Part shown: positions 1 to 8,581 of the stretch, one piece after another
Layout: each line of letters begins with the position of its first letter
How positions within the stretch are numbered: position 1 is the stretch's first letter
Assembly: GCF_002027705.1 (NCBI RefSeq)
Contig: NZ_MBTG01000013.1
Coordinates: forward strand, 124,001 to 188,000
Direction: 5' to 3'
Length of the DNA stretch: 64,000 nucleotides
From: Paenibacillus ferrarius
GTDB taxonomy: Bacteria > Bacillota > Bacilli > Paenibacillales > NBRC-103111
Notes under the pieces: generated by a model
Told to the model about the DNA's origin: nothing
The model's database searches: none
What the model saw: the letters and a program-made list of their open reading frames with translations, nothing else
Program-made: the position numbers and the translations under genes

Positions 1-442
1 CAACGTTTTTCGCATCTTTCAGCCAGTCAGTCAAATCTTCCAGCTGACCGTCTGTCACCATTTGGCGATCGAACAACTCAGGTCCATCAATATATACGAA
101 ATCAGGTGGGTTACCAGCGATCCAACGGGGTTTCATTTGTTCGTTGATTTTTGGTCCCGCACTTTCTTTAATTTTCAAATCAGGATTTGCTGCTTGGAAA
201 TCAGCAATTACTTTTTTCCACCATTTGTCGCCATAACCGCCAACAAAGTACTGGATTTCAAAATCACCAGTTAATTTTTTGGCGCCCGCAGGTGTTGCCG
301 TCGCAGCTGCTGTTGCTGCTGCCGTTGGCGCTGTTGTCGCTGCCGGTTTTGTTGTTTCTGTTGGTGATGCTTTACCACAGCCTGCAGCTACAAGTACCAT
401 AGATGCAGCCAAGCCCATTGTTGACCATTTCTTCATATTCAT
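1..442 (-). CDS. Extracellular solute-binding lipoprotein, sugar ABC type (3' part outside window)
   Basis: Only the first 147 codons are in the window. The protein begins MNMKKWSTMGLAAS, followed by a lipobox-like VLVAAGC, so it should be a lipid-anchored extracellular protein. An Ala/Thr linker follows, then KLTGDFEIQYFVGGYGDKWW and, further on, RWIAGNPPDFVYIDG, which fits family-1 sugar-binding proteins, perhaps the N-acetylglucosamine/chitobiose NgcE-like group. The start is set by a GGGAGA ribosome site a few bases upstream of the ATG at 442. Substrate and partner permeases cannot be judged here. A long leader with an internal terminator precedes it. Confidence 0.8.
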   Translation of the reverse strand, partial: MNMKKWSTMGLAASMVLVAAGCGKASPTETTKPAATTAPTAAATAAATATPAGAKKLTGDFEIQYFVGGYGDKWWKKVIADFQAANPDLKIKESAGPKINEQMKPRWIAGNPPDFVYIDGPELFDRQMVTDGQLEDLTDWLKDAKNV

Positions 443-562
443 GTGTTCATCTTCTCCCTTTTTTAATCTGATTGTTTGATTGTTATTTATGGAGTAGCGT
501 GTAACTTCGGTTAAACTTGCCTAATGATTTGAGTGACCAACCCCTTTCATCCATTAAAAATC

Positions 563-627
563 GGAAAAATAAAAAGGGCATAGTTATAGAAGAAAGTGTT
601 GCTTTCCTTCTAATAACTAATGCCCTT
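563..627 (-). terminator. Intrinsic terminator inside the leader of the solute-binding gene (possible attenuator)
   Basis: On the minus strand an almost perfect long hairpin (arms 574-599 and 602-627, outer stem AAGGGCA/TGCCCTT) runs directly into a U-rich tract at 563-573. It lies about 120 bases before the lipoprotein start and about 55 bases after a good promoter. It may attenuate the transporter transcript or end a short RNA. No plus-strand T-tract follows. Confidence 0.7.
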
Positions 628-686
628 ACGGTAACATGTTATTAAAACTGACATATTTAATTGTTTCGCGTTTCTCGTGTGATTAA

Positions 687-715
687 ATCTTACAACAAAA
701 TGACATGGTCGTCAA
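687..715 (-). promoter_or_regulatory. Sigma-A promoter for the solute-binding gene leader
   Basis: TTGACG (710-715) and TAAGAT (687-692) are separated by 17 bases on the minus strand, giving a start near 680. The only minus-strand gene ahead is the lipoprotein at 442, so the leader is roughly 240 bases and contains the terminator hairpin. The interval 443-816 holds no other gene that I can support. Confidence 0.6.
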
Positions 716-816
716 TACACTTTTTTTTATTTTCTTTAACCATTCATATTCTATGAAGCACACTACTTATGCTATGATAGATCATATCTTTTAATCCTAG
801 GAAAAGGGTGATTCTT

Positions 817-951
817 ATGTCCAAACGCAAACCAATTTCTGTGAATCGCAAAGCCAAAGACGAAGTAAACAAGAAAGCAATCATTTGGACCGGATCCATT
901 TTTCTTGTTGTTATAATCGCCATGACGTTACTGCTCATTTTGAACAAATGA
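817..951 (+). CDS. Small single-pass membrane protein (44 aa), function unknown
   Basis: The ORF encodes MSKRKPISVNRKAKDE, a short basic stretch, then a hydrophobic helix IIWTGSIFLVVIIAMTLLLI and ends LNK. The topology predicted is a positively charged cytoplasmic N-terminus with one membrane span. An AAAGGGTG ribosome site lies seven bases upstream and a TATGAT -10 box lies near 770, so it looks like a genuine stand-alone small gene. I do not recognise the family. The 17-bp inverted repeat at 1044-1086 follows it. Confidence 0.6.
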   Translation: MSKRKPISVNRKAKDEVNKKAIIWTGSIFLVVIIAMTLLLILNK

Positions 952-1043
952 CGCAGACAGAAATGATTGAATTCATCATATTTTGAATTGTAATCGCTTT
1001 CGCTTTTCTTGTCAAGAAATTACTTTTCAGCAATTTAAGACTT

Positions 1044-1086
1044 CATACGGAAGCCGTCCGCAACCAATTCGGACGGCTTCCGTATG
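1044..1086. terminator. Perfect 17-bp inverted repeat between convergent genes
   Basis: The arms at 1044-1060 and 1070-1086 (CATACGGAAGCCGTCCG and its complement) enclose a 9-base loop. It sits between the small membrane gene and the convergent L,D-transpeptidase, so a shared terminator is likely. Neither side has a long T-tract, which lowers certainty about efficiency. Confidence 0.6.
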
Positions 1087-1098
1087 TTTGCCTTACAA

Positions 1099-2661
1099 TC
1101 AATCCAGCCATTTATATTTCTTGCCTGGATTGTCATCCTTCGTTTGCAAAGGAAGCGTGAAAGACTGATCCGGCTTTCCTCTGCCAGCACCCGTTCCAGG
1201 CCCCCCTCCGCTCGGACTGCTGCTTCCCTCCGATTCCGGCGGCAATATCCCTTTGCCAATCGTCACTTTCGTTTCGTGAGGAACCATGTTATACAGTTCT
1301 TCAACGTCAGCTTGCAGCATACGAACACAGCCGTGCGACTCATCTTTGCCAACACTGGACGGTTTATTCGTTCCGTGGATGGCATACAGCGTATCCGACA
1401 AGGTCATTCCTCGGCTGCCGAACTCCCCATTGGATTTCCCATTCGGATTCCGAACCTTCTCGCTAATGACAAACTCACCTTGCGGTGTTTTTTCGGCTCC
1501 TAATCCAACCGGATATTTGCGTATAATAATGTTCCCGCTCACAAGCGCCAATTGATGTTTATCCGTATCAATCAGAATGCTGAGCGGTTCACGAAGCGGA
1601 TCAGCCGATGACTTCGGTTGCGTATTGGCGGGCGACGCTGGCTCTTTGGTCGTTTGTTGAGGTGTGTCCTTTGTCTCCGTTGCTGGTTTCGCATCCAGCG
1701 GCTTCCCAGACTTCGCACTTTCATTCAATCTACTAACAACTTGCGGAAATATTTCTTGCATCTCAGGCGTCAGTCCGGGCAGCAAGTTATCCGGGTATGG
1801 CTTGGTTAATTGCTCTGGCTTCTCAGGCATGGCGCCGGTTTTCTTCTGATACGCTTGGACGGCGCTTTGAAGAACAATCGCTTGTTCACGATCTCTCATC
1901 CAGGTCGTGATAACCGGGGTCAACGCCGTACTATCCGCAATCTGACAGGAACAAATCTGTGACTGATAATACTTAAGCTCAGCGGATTTCCCGCCTTCTG
2001 CTTGAGATTCCACGCCAATGAGAGGCTTCACGAATCGATTCCATTCCTGCCACTTGCCATCAGCACTTGATGGAGCCTCCATAATCACGGACTCTCCCGT
2101 GCCAGTACCGGCCAAACCAAGCACCTGTTGTAATTTTCTCCCCCAATCTCCTTCAGAGAGATACAGTTTCACACCGTTAGAAGCAATGGCCTCAACAGGT
2201 ACAGAACCTGAATTGGAGGTCTTAGCCGGAGCAGAGTCGCTGATTTTACTTGGACCAGAGGAAATATCCTTAACATCCCCTTTGGCCAAATCCATGCCTG
2301 CTGGCACAGCTAACAGAAGCAGAAGCACCAAGACAGGCAGCCACTTCGCTTTTCCGCTCGTTTTACGTTTAAGCGCAGAAGACTCTGCCTCCTTACTGGA
2401 GGCCGGGGAAGGATAAGAGGGCAACGGGCCTTCTATCGATATTTTTTGACGCTCAAACGCCTCATAAATCTCCCCAGCTTGCGCAAAACAATATGCCGCT
2501 TTGCCTTCTTTTCCTTGCGCTGCATATTCTCTCCCCAACAAATACCAAGCCATTTTATGATCAGGATGTTCCTTAACATATTTTTTGAGATACAGAGGAT
2601 CTTCGATCGGATTGTGTTGGAAAAATCGTTCCAACTGATCATTGCGATTATTCTCTTTCAA
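1099..2661 (-). CDS. Membrane-anchored L,D-transpeptidase (YkuD) with N-terminal TPR-like segment
   Basis: YkuD-family enzymes form 3-3 cross-links in peptidoglycan through an active-site cysteine. The catalytic region lies at about residues 345-460: SILIDTDKHQLALVSG opens it, and IHGTN followed by SHGCVRM supplies the His/Cys catalytic motif. Residues 1-70 look like one TPR-type helix pair in the cytoplasm (DHKMAWYLLGREYAAQGK). One membrane span (WLPVLVLLLLLAVPAG, about 107-125) leads to a long low-complexity extracellular linker. The start is TTG at 2661, eight bases after AGGAGG. It lies downstream of the NHL/FecR/cyclase operon but behind a terminator, so shared transcription is uncertain. 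Confidence 0.85.
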   Translation of the reverse strand: MKENNRNDQLERFFQHNPIEDPLYLKKYVKEHPDHKMAWYLLGREYAAQGKEGKAAYCFAQAGEIYEAFERQKISIEGPLPSYPSPASSKEAESSALKRKTSGKAKWLPVLVLLLLLAVPAGMDLAKGDVKDISSGPSKISDSAPAKTSNSGSVPVEAIASNGVKLYLSEGDWGRKLQQVLGLAGTGTGESVIMEAPSSADGKWQEWNRFVKPLIGVESQAEGGKSAELKYYQSQICSCQIADSTALTPVITTWMRDREQAIVLQSAVQAYQKKTGAMPEKPEQLTKPYPDNLLPGLTPEMQEIFPQVVSRLNESAKSGKPLDAKPATETKDTPQQTTKEPASPANTQPKSSADPLREPLSILIDTDKHQLALVSGNIIIRKYPVGLGAEKTPQGEFVISEKVRNPNGKSNGEFGSRGMTLSDTLYAIHGTNKPSSVGKDESHGCVRMLQADVEELYNMVPHETKVTIGKGILPPESEGSSSPSGGGPGTGAGRGKPDQSFTLPLQTKDDNPGKKYKWLD

Positions 2662-2732
2662 GTCAGAAACCTCCTATCGCCGATTTGGGACTCTCTTTGC
2701 TTTATCGGCAAATTCAGCCTGGAGATGAAGTT

Positions 2733-2781
2733 AAAAAAAAGACGAGCATCGGCAAAGGAAATCCCCCTTGTCTAGCTCGTC
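2733..2781 (-). terminator. Intrinsic terminator after the NHL-repeat gene
   Basis: GACGAGC (2775-2781 read on the minus strand) pairs with GCTCGTC (2741-2747), with inner pairing around AAGG/CCTT, and is followed by eight U residues (2733-2740). It closes the cyclase-FecR-NHL transcription unit before the transpeptidase gene. Confidence 0.8.
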
Positions 2782-2795
2782 CATACATATAGATA

Positions 2796-4415
2796 TTACT
2801 TCACATAGGATTTCGTGCGTAGTATAGCTGTTTGATGCGGTGCATCCCACTGTACATCCAGGCCAATCTGCTCTGCGAAGAAACGAATTGGCACGTAAGT
2901 ACGGTCTTGTTTCACATAGGGAGAAGCATCCGTCGCCTGCTTCACATCCGCTAGCCCAGCCGTTTTGCGAACAACACCTGTTTGACCAATTGTAAGTTCA
3001 ACCGTCACATCACCTTTGATAAGCTGAACGATGGACTTCCCATCTTGCTGGATGTATTTCACCTCATAGCCGAATGTTTCGCTGATGGCTCGTACAGGAA
3101 CCATCGTACGTCCTTCCTGAATCTCAGGCTGCGTATCGAAGGAAATTACCTTGGAACCACTCACAACCTTCACTTGCTGATCATTCTCTATGCTTGCTGG
3201 CAAATGATAAGGAGCAATTCTGCGAATTTTGTTATTCGATGCGTCAGCGACAACCATATTTCCTTGCGCCGTCACAAGAATATCACTCGGATTATAAAAA
3301 TCTGCCGCCCGCTCCACACCATCCGCTTCGCCCGTTGTTATCGTTCCGGCAATCGTAGTTACCTTCCCGTTTAACAAATACCGAATCGCATGATTCAAGC
3401 TGTCAGCAATAAGGAGACCACCTTCCGAGGTATACGCGAGTCCTTTCGGGATATCAAACTTAGCCTTGAGCGCATCGCCATCTGCATAATCGCCGCCCGC
3501 ATAAAGCTCATTTTTTCCATACATAGCGCCACCTGTTGTTGGTGTAGAGCCTGCCACCGTGCTGACCGTACCCGCTTTAAGGTCAATATAACGAATCCGT
3601 TGGTTCCCCGTATCACTCACATACAAATTTCCCTTGGCATCAAGAACAATACCAGATGGCTCATTGAACTTCGCAGATGACAAGCTTCCGTCTGCATAAT
3701 CTCCTGCGAAGGACGCTTTGCCAGGTCGAATTTCGATCGCACGAGTTGACCCTGTCGTGAGAGTCGAAACAGTGCCATCTACTGTAATTTTACGAATGAC
3801 ATGATTGAGAGAATCCGCTACATAGACGGTCCCATCTTCAGCAACGGCTACATCCGTCGGATGATTGAAAAAAGCTGCCGCGCCTTTGCCGTCTTTGTTC
3901 CCCTGCACACCATTACCAGCTAATGTGGTTACTTGCCCATTGACATCAATTTTGCGAATGGCATTATTGCCGGAATCCGCGACATAGACATTCCCCTTCG
4001 CATCAACTGCAAGTCCGGAAGGTTCATTAAAAAAGGCTTCTGATGATTTGCCATCCAGCAGCCCCCCTGTTGGAAAGCCTTGGCTATTCGTTGTGACGAC
4101 TAACTCAGGACCCGCAAACGTGGTTACAAGGCCATCCGAAATTTTACGAATTAAATGATTGCGTGTATCTGCGACCAAAATAGTGCCGTCTGGGAGTTGT
4201 GCAACACTTCCCGGCGCCCGGAATGCAGCGCTCAGCGCTGCGCCGTTATGATCTGCGAAATCGCCAATCCCCGCGAATGTCGACACATCCGCCATAATTT
4301 GGCCATTGCTTGCGAGTAAAGCATCAGCAGATAGTCCTGCTGCCATGGCAGATGAGCTACCAAGCAAAGCAGCCGCCACAAGGGATGAAACAAATAGATG
4401 TTTTAAGGGTTTCAT
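2796..4415 (-). CDS. Secreted NHL-repeat protein with C-terminal copper-amine-oxidase-like stalk domain
   Basis: The product is 539 aa with a signal peptide (KPLKHLFVSSLVAAALLGSS...AMAA). Residues about 40-400 contain at least six NHL beta-propeller blades, each with variants of GLAVDAKGNVYVADSGNNAI and a following KIDVNGQVTTLAG. Such propellers bind proteins or glycans and have no catalytic residues. Residues about 410-535 match the Cu-amine-oxidase N-terminal stalk domain, with paired TMVPVRAISETFG and TYVPIRFFAEQIG signatures, common in Paenibacillus wall proteins. It starts 51 bases after the FecR gene with no terminator between, so it is probably the third gene of that operon. The ligand is unknown. 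Confidence 0.85.
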   Translation of the reverse strand: MKPLKHLFVSSLVAAALLGSSSAMAAGLSADALLASNGQIMADVSTFAGIGDFADHNGAALSAAFRAPGSVAQLPDGTILVADTRNHLIRKISDGLVTTFAGPELVVTTNSQGFPTGGLLDGKSSEAFFNEPSGLAVDAKGNVYVADSGNNAIRKIDVNGQVTTLAGNGVQGNKDGKGAAAFFNHPTDVAVAEDGTVYVADSLNHVIRKITVDGTVSTLTTGSTRAIEIRPGKASFAGDYADGSLSSAKFNEPSGIVLDAKGNLYVSDTGNQRIRYIDLKAGTVSTVAGSTPTTGGAMYGKNELYAGGDYADGDALKAKFDIPKGLAYTSEGGLLIADSLNHAIRYLLNGKVTTIAGTITTGEADGVERAADFYNPSDILVTAQGNMVVADASNNKIRRIAPYHLPASIENDQQVKVVSGSKVISFDTQPEIQEGRTMVPVRAISETFGYEVKYIQQDGKSIVQLIKGDVTVELTIGQTGVVRKTAGLADVKQATDASPYVKQDRTYVPIRFFAEQIGLDVQWDAPHQTAILRTKSYVK

Positions 4416-4466
4416 TGGTTTCTCCTTTTAACTTTCTTCAATAATTCACAAGGAATAAATGAGTGC

Positions 4467-6233
4467 TTACAACCCACCATTTAAGGGAACAGACACTTTA
4501 TTAATGTCTGGAACAGTTATCTCTTGAACCGTGTTGTTAGACGCTTTATGAACAATAATAATTTTACCTACACGTACGTTGACTACATCGCCCTCACCCT
4601 GGAATGGGATTGTCACTAAATTCTTCGAGCCAGACACAGAAATGTTCAGGGCACTACCGAAATTCGTTACCGAATAAATGAGCTCCTTTTCTGAGCCGCC
4701 TACATATTCACGAACGTTATCAGTACTAGTAGCAGAATCGAAGATAGTTTTGGATTTTAGACCTGGATTAACCGAATAACCGATAGATGGGCTATACAGC
4801 AAATGAACCTCAACTGCATAGATGGACTTATCACCTGTAAAATCACTTAATTTAATACCTAAATCGAAAGTATTGCTGCCTGTTTTATCAGCAGTTAAGC
4901 TTACTTTAGGTATAGCTACGGGTTGAGTCGGGGGATTCGGGTCACTTGAGCCACCACTTGAATCACTTGGACTATTCCCGTTCCCCGTAGTTGTTTGAGG
5001 GGTAGTTTTATTGTCCTCTTTCAGTTTATTCGTTGCATCCGCTTGCGCTTTCGCTTCGGCGGCTTTATTGGCCGCTGCTATTTTCGCCTTTTCTTCTTCT
5101 AGCGCTTTAAGCGCGGCAGCCAGCTTCTGCTTAAGAGCTTCCTGTTTCTTAGCTTCTTCCTGTTTCTTTTTTGTTTGCTCCGCTTTCAGCTTTTCCAGCG
5201 CAGCTTGCTTTTGTTTCTCTAGTTCAGCATCCACACCTGCTGTTTTATCCAGATCTTTGACTTTCGTCAAATCAAGCTTTTTGTTTTGATCCGTAATCTT
5301 TTTATTGGCTTCGTCAATCAGTTTGTTCATCGTATCTTTATCGATCTTGTTGCCTGCAATTGCTTGCTTCGCGATATTTCCAATCAAATTATCTAAATTT
5401 TGTTTCACTTTATCGAGCTCAGCCTGATCTTTAATCGTTAAAGAACCGTTATCGATCTTGCCATCGGCAATTTCCTTCGCTTTTTTGGCAATAAACTCTT
5501 CGTTTTCTTTATCGATTTCAGCTTTGTTCTTAATTAATTCTTCAATAACCTCAGGTGAAGCTTCTTTAATAAATTGCTCCAAATCAATGAACTCCACTTT
5601 TAGAGACAAATCATTCGTTTCATCACGGGAATCCAATGTAATTTGTTGCGTTGGATACAAATAAGTAATCGATGAGGATTGCGTTGAATCCGGATTATTC
5701 GTCACAGTAGATGCGGAGACTTTCCCTGCACCAACTGCCATTTTGATTTCCCCTGTAATCGGATCAACGCCTATGTAAAACTGTGTTCCACGCACACCCA
5801 TGACAGCCGTTGGTGTCTCAACTTCAAATTCATCATCTGAACCAGCTAATGATTTGACCTTAACCCACATGGAGCCAGCCCAAACTTTAAGCTTGGATTT
5901 CTTATTACCGTCTGATGTACTGAGATCAGATACATTAACCTCTGAATTTGAACCTAGTGTAACATCGGAATCGCCATTGCTTAAATTCAAAGTTACGCTG
6001 GAACCACTGCCCGTATAAACGGTATCCCCTTGGTTTAAACTCATGCTCTCATAGGCATCATAGGTCTTGGACCCTCCGCCCTTTTTGATCGTTACATCGC
6101 CGGACAAGGAAGCTACGACAGCTACACGAACCGTTTTGGCATCGACTGGCTTGACAAGCAAAGCCGAAATCAAACTAAACACTAAACAAAAACTTAAGAA
6201 TAAGGCTGCAAATGATTTCTTAGATATTCCCAC
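4467..6233 (-). CDS. FecR-domain secreted or anchored protein with coiled coil and cohesin-like C-terminus
   Basis: An N-terminal hydrophobic segment (FAALFLSFCLVFSLISALLV) acts as signal or anchor. A FecR domain follows, with SGDVTIKKGG, NQGDTVYTGSGSSVTLNL and the hallmark TPTAVMGVRGTQFYIG. The middle, about residues 220-410, is a Lys/Glu/Ala-rich coiled coil, then a Ser/Pro linker. The last 140 residues (VSLTADKTGSNTFDLGIKLS...) resemble a cohesin-type beta sandwich. I place the start at GTG 6233, eight bases after GGGGAGGA; the upstream ATG at 6257 lacks a ribosome site. It begins 27 bases after the cyclase stop, so co-expression is very likely. FecR/cyclase pairing suggests a role in envelope signalling, which is inference. 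Confidence 0.8.
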   Translation of the reverse strand: MGISKKSFAALFLSFCLVFSLISALLVKPVDAKTVRVAVVASLSGDVTIKKGGGSKTYDAYESMSLNQGDTVYTGSGSSVTLNLSNGDSDVTLGSNSEVNVSDLSTSDGNKKSKLKVWAGSMWVKVKSLAGSDDEFEVETPTAVMGVRGTQFYIGVDPITGEIKMAVGAGKVSASTVTNNPDSTQSSSITYLYPTQQITLDSRDETNDLSLKVEFIDLEQFIKEASPEVIEELIKNKAEIDKENEEFIAKKAKEIADGKIDNGSLTIKDQAELDKVKQNLDNLIGNIAKQAIAGNKIDKDTMNKLIDEANKKITDQNKKLDLTKVKDLDKTAGVDAELEKQKQAALEKLKAEQTKKKQEEAKKQEALKQKLAAALKALEEEKAKIAAANKAAEAKAQADATNKLKEDNKTTPQTTTGNGNSPSDSSGGSSDPNPPTQPVAIPKVSLTADKTGSNTFDLGIKLSDFTGDKSIYAVEVHLLYSPSIGYSVNPGLKSKTIFDSATSTDNVREYVGGSEKELIYSVTNFGSALNISVSGSKNLVTIPFQGEGDVVNVRVGKIIIVHKASNNTVQEITVPDINKVSVPLNGGL

Positions 6234-6260
6234 ACAGAATTCCTCCCCAGTATTCATTCG

Positions 6261-8108
6261 TTACAGATGTCCGATGACTTCATAAACAGCAACCGGTTTT
6301 TCTTTTCCTTTAACTTTAATTTCGCCAATGGATTCAATCTCGAAAAGGTCTTTAACCCTTTCATACGTCTGCTCGCTGATTAGAATCTGCCCTGGCTTCG
6401 CATTGGATTCTAGGCGTGCCGACAAGTTCACGGTATCCCCGATAGCGGTGTAATCCAGCCTCAAGTCCTCAGAACCGATATTCCCGACGACGGCAGGACC
6501 ACTGTTGATGCCAAGACCAAACTTCACGCCGATCCCGTATTTCTCGATCAATTTCTGTTCCAGAACATTCGCTTGCGACTTCATTTCAATCGCGGCGCGA
6601 ACGGCCATTTCCGGATGATTCTCATATTCAATGGGAGCGCCGAACATCGCCATAACACCATCACCGATGAATTTATCCAATGTTCCATTGAATTTAAAAA
6701 TCGCTTTCGTACACACATCCAGATATTCATTCAAAACCTGAATCACTTGCTCCGGCTCCAGCTTTTCTGACATTGGCGTAAACCCGCGAATATCTACGAA
6801 AATAAGGGAAATATCCTTGCGGCTTCCTCCAAGCTTTACATCTTCACCGGACTGGAGCAGCTCATCAACTACGGTTTTGGATACGAACCTGCCGAAAATA
6901 CCCGTTACCCGATTGCGCTCCTTGCGTTCCGCCAAATAGTGGCTTACCAACGACCATATGTAGATGGTCACCAGCGCAAACTGCGGATAAACGAGCGGAA
7001 GGAAGATCGAGCCGGCCGTATAGCACAGCAGCCACATCCCGCCATAAAATACTAACATCCCCAGGAATATAAAGAGGGCTGTTTTGCCTTTGAATCTCTC
7101 AAATAAGAAAATTGCTAGTAGAGACATAAGTAAAATGATGCCAACACCAAGAGGCTTGCTTGCATCTTTATAATATTTGCTTTCCAGTATCGTTTGGATC
7201 ATATTCGCATGAATTTCGATACCAAACATTTTAACTGAGCTAATTGGCGTTGGGTATTCATCCTGCATCGCGGTGACGAAGGGACCCACCAATACGATAC
7301 TGCCTTGCAGCGGCAGCGGTTTCTTACTATTCAGTACATCAACGAACGAAAGCAGCTCATAACCTGTCGTTGCATCCACTTTTTGCCTGGGCAATGTGAA
7401 GAATTCTGTTGTCACTTGATTTTTCTCATTGGTCGGCAGCACGATATCGCCACTTTTCCATTGTCCTGTCGCGGCATCTCGTTGTACTTTGTTCTTGTCG
7501 TCAAGAACAAGGTTCGCAAGCGCAACACTAAAGGCAGGTATGTAGGCGCCATTCTCGTCAGGCAATCCAACGGGCAGTTTACGGGCCTTTCCGTCTTTAT
7601 CTACAAACACATTAATATGTGCCATTTGTTGCCTATTGGTTGTTAACGATGGCGTGGGGTAGTCAACTTTCTCAGGAATGAGATCGCCTGCTTGCTGTTG
7701 CTTGGAGGGATAGTTAATTTGAACGGGCATGATGACATTGTGGTATTTGGCCAAAACATCAGCTAAAGCCTTATCATCGGCGGGGTTTTTCGAAGGTTCA
7801 GCCAAAACAACGTCTATGCCGATAGCAGCAGCGCCGGATTCCTCCAACTTCTCGATCAATTGCGCATAGGTTGTTCGATCCCATGGAAACTTTCCAATTG
7901 CTTTTAGTGACTTTTCATCAATTTTCACAATTTTGATACGGTCCTCAGGCTGGCGTTCGTCAATTGACTTCGCTTTACGCAAACTATCATGAAGCGGACC
8001 TTCGACAAAATAAAATAAACCGCTTGAGTTTACCGTGTAGAAATATGTCGACAACAGCATTAATACAAGTCCTGCTGCCAAAGTCTGGATCCACTTCTTC
8101 TTACCCAT
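6261..8108 (-). CDS. CHASE2-domain class III adenylate cyclase
   Basis: A 615-aa membrane cyclase. After one N-terminal span comes an extracellular CHASE2 sensor (about residues 35-330; KIVKIDEKSLKAIGKFPWDR, AAIGIDVVLAEP, GSIVLVGPFV), then three membrane spans (about 333-410), then the catalytic domain (about 430-610). Metal-binding aspartates are in FVDIRGFTP and FIGDGVMAMFG; LDKFIGD carries the adenine-selecting Lys, and LDYTAIGDTVNLSARLE has the Asp partner and the transition-state Asn/Arg, so ATP to cAMP is predicted. The ATG follows AGGGGAGGAAC. It is the first gene of the cyclase-FecR-NHL operon. The CHASE2 signal is unknown. Confidence 0.9.
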   Translation of the reverse strand: MGKKKWIQTLAAGLVLMLLSTYFYTVNSSGLFYFVEGPLHDSLRKAKSIDERQPEDRIKIVKIDEKSLKAIGKFPWDRTTYAQLIEKLEESGAAAIGIDVVLAEPSKNPADDKALADVLAKYHNVIMPVQINYPSKQQQAGDLIPEKVDYPTPSLTTNRQQMAHINVFVDKDGKARKLPVGLPDENGAYIPAFSVALANLVLDDKNKVQRDAATGQWKSGDIVLPTNEKNQVTTEFFTLPRQKVDATTGYELLSFVDVLNSKKPLPLQGSIVLVGPFVTAMQDEYPTPISSVKMFGIEIHANMIQTILESKYYKDASKPLGVGIILLMSLLAIFLFERFKGKTALFIFLGMLVFYGGMWLLCYTAGSIFLPLVYPQFALVTIYIWSLVSHYLAERKERNRVTGIFGRFVSKTVVDELLQSGEDVKLGGSRKDISLIFVDIRGFTPMSEKLEPEQVIQVLNEYLDVCTKAIFKFNGTLDKFIGDGVMAMFGAPIEYENHPEMAVRAAIEMKSQANVLEQKLIEKYGIGVKFGLGINSGPAVVGNIGSEDLRLDYTAIGDTVNLSARLESNAKPGQILISEQTYERVKDLFEIESIGEIKVKGKEKPVAVYEVIGHL

Positions 8109-8137
8109 AAGTTCCTCCCCTTATGATTTCTAGTTTC

Positions 8138-8166
8138 ATTGTAAGATGAGCGGTAGGAAATGGCAA
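8138..8166 (-). promoter_or_regulatory. Sigma-A promoter of the cyclase-FecR-NHL operon
   Basis: On the minus strand TTGCCA (8161-8166) and TACAAT (8138-8143) are exactly 17 bases apart, about 30 bases before the cyclase ATG. No terminator is visible between the three downstream genes until 2781. Confidence 0.6.
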
Positions 8167-8195
8167 TAAATTGTTACAAATTAATCCGAAATACA

Positions 8196-8238
8196 ACAAA
8201 AAAAGGACTCAATTCCCTAGACAGGAATCGAGCCCTTT
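8196..8238 (-). terminator. Intrinsic terminator of the ferredoxin gene
   Basis: AAAGGGCTCGATTCC and GGGAATTGAGTCCTTT pair on the minus strand around a TGTCTA loop and lead into a run of U. It separates the ferredoxin from the cyclase promoter just below. Confidence 0.8.
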
Positions 8239-8280
8239 CGACATTCTGTGAATTACCTCACAAAATTCAGGTTTTTATGA

Positions 8281-8529
<249 letters not shown>

Positions 8530-8542
8530 TCAAATTATCCTC

Positions 8543-8571
8543 ATTGTAAAATATAATATAAATGCGGACAA
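8543..8571 (-). promoter_or_regulatory. Sigma-A promoter of fer
   Basis: TTGTCC (8566-8571) and TACAAT (8543-8548) are separated by 17 bases on the minus strand, about 28 bases before the fer ATG. Confidence 0.55.
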
Positions 8572-8581
8572 AGTTCAAACC

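Noticed and set aside
744..947. 67-aa ORF antisense to the small membrane gene
   Set aside because: No ribosome site, and the sense strand has a better supported small gene.
989..1002. cre-like sequence TGTAATCGCTTTCG
   Set aside because: It fits part of the CcpA consensus but lies after the small gene and before a terminator, with no promoter it could control.
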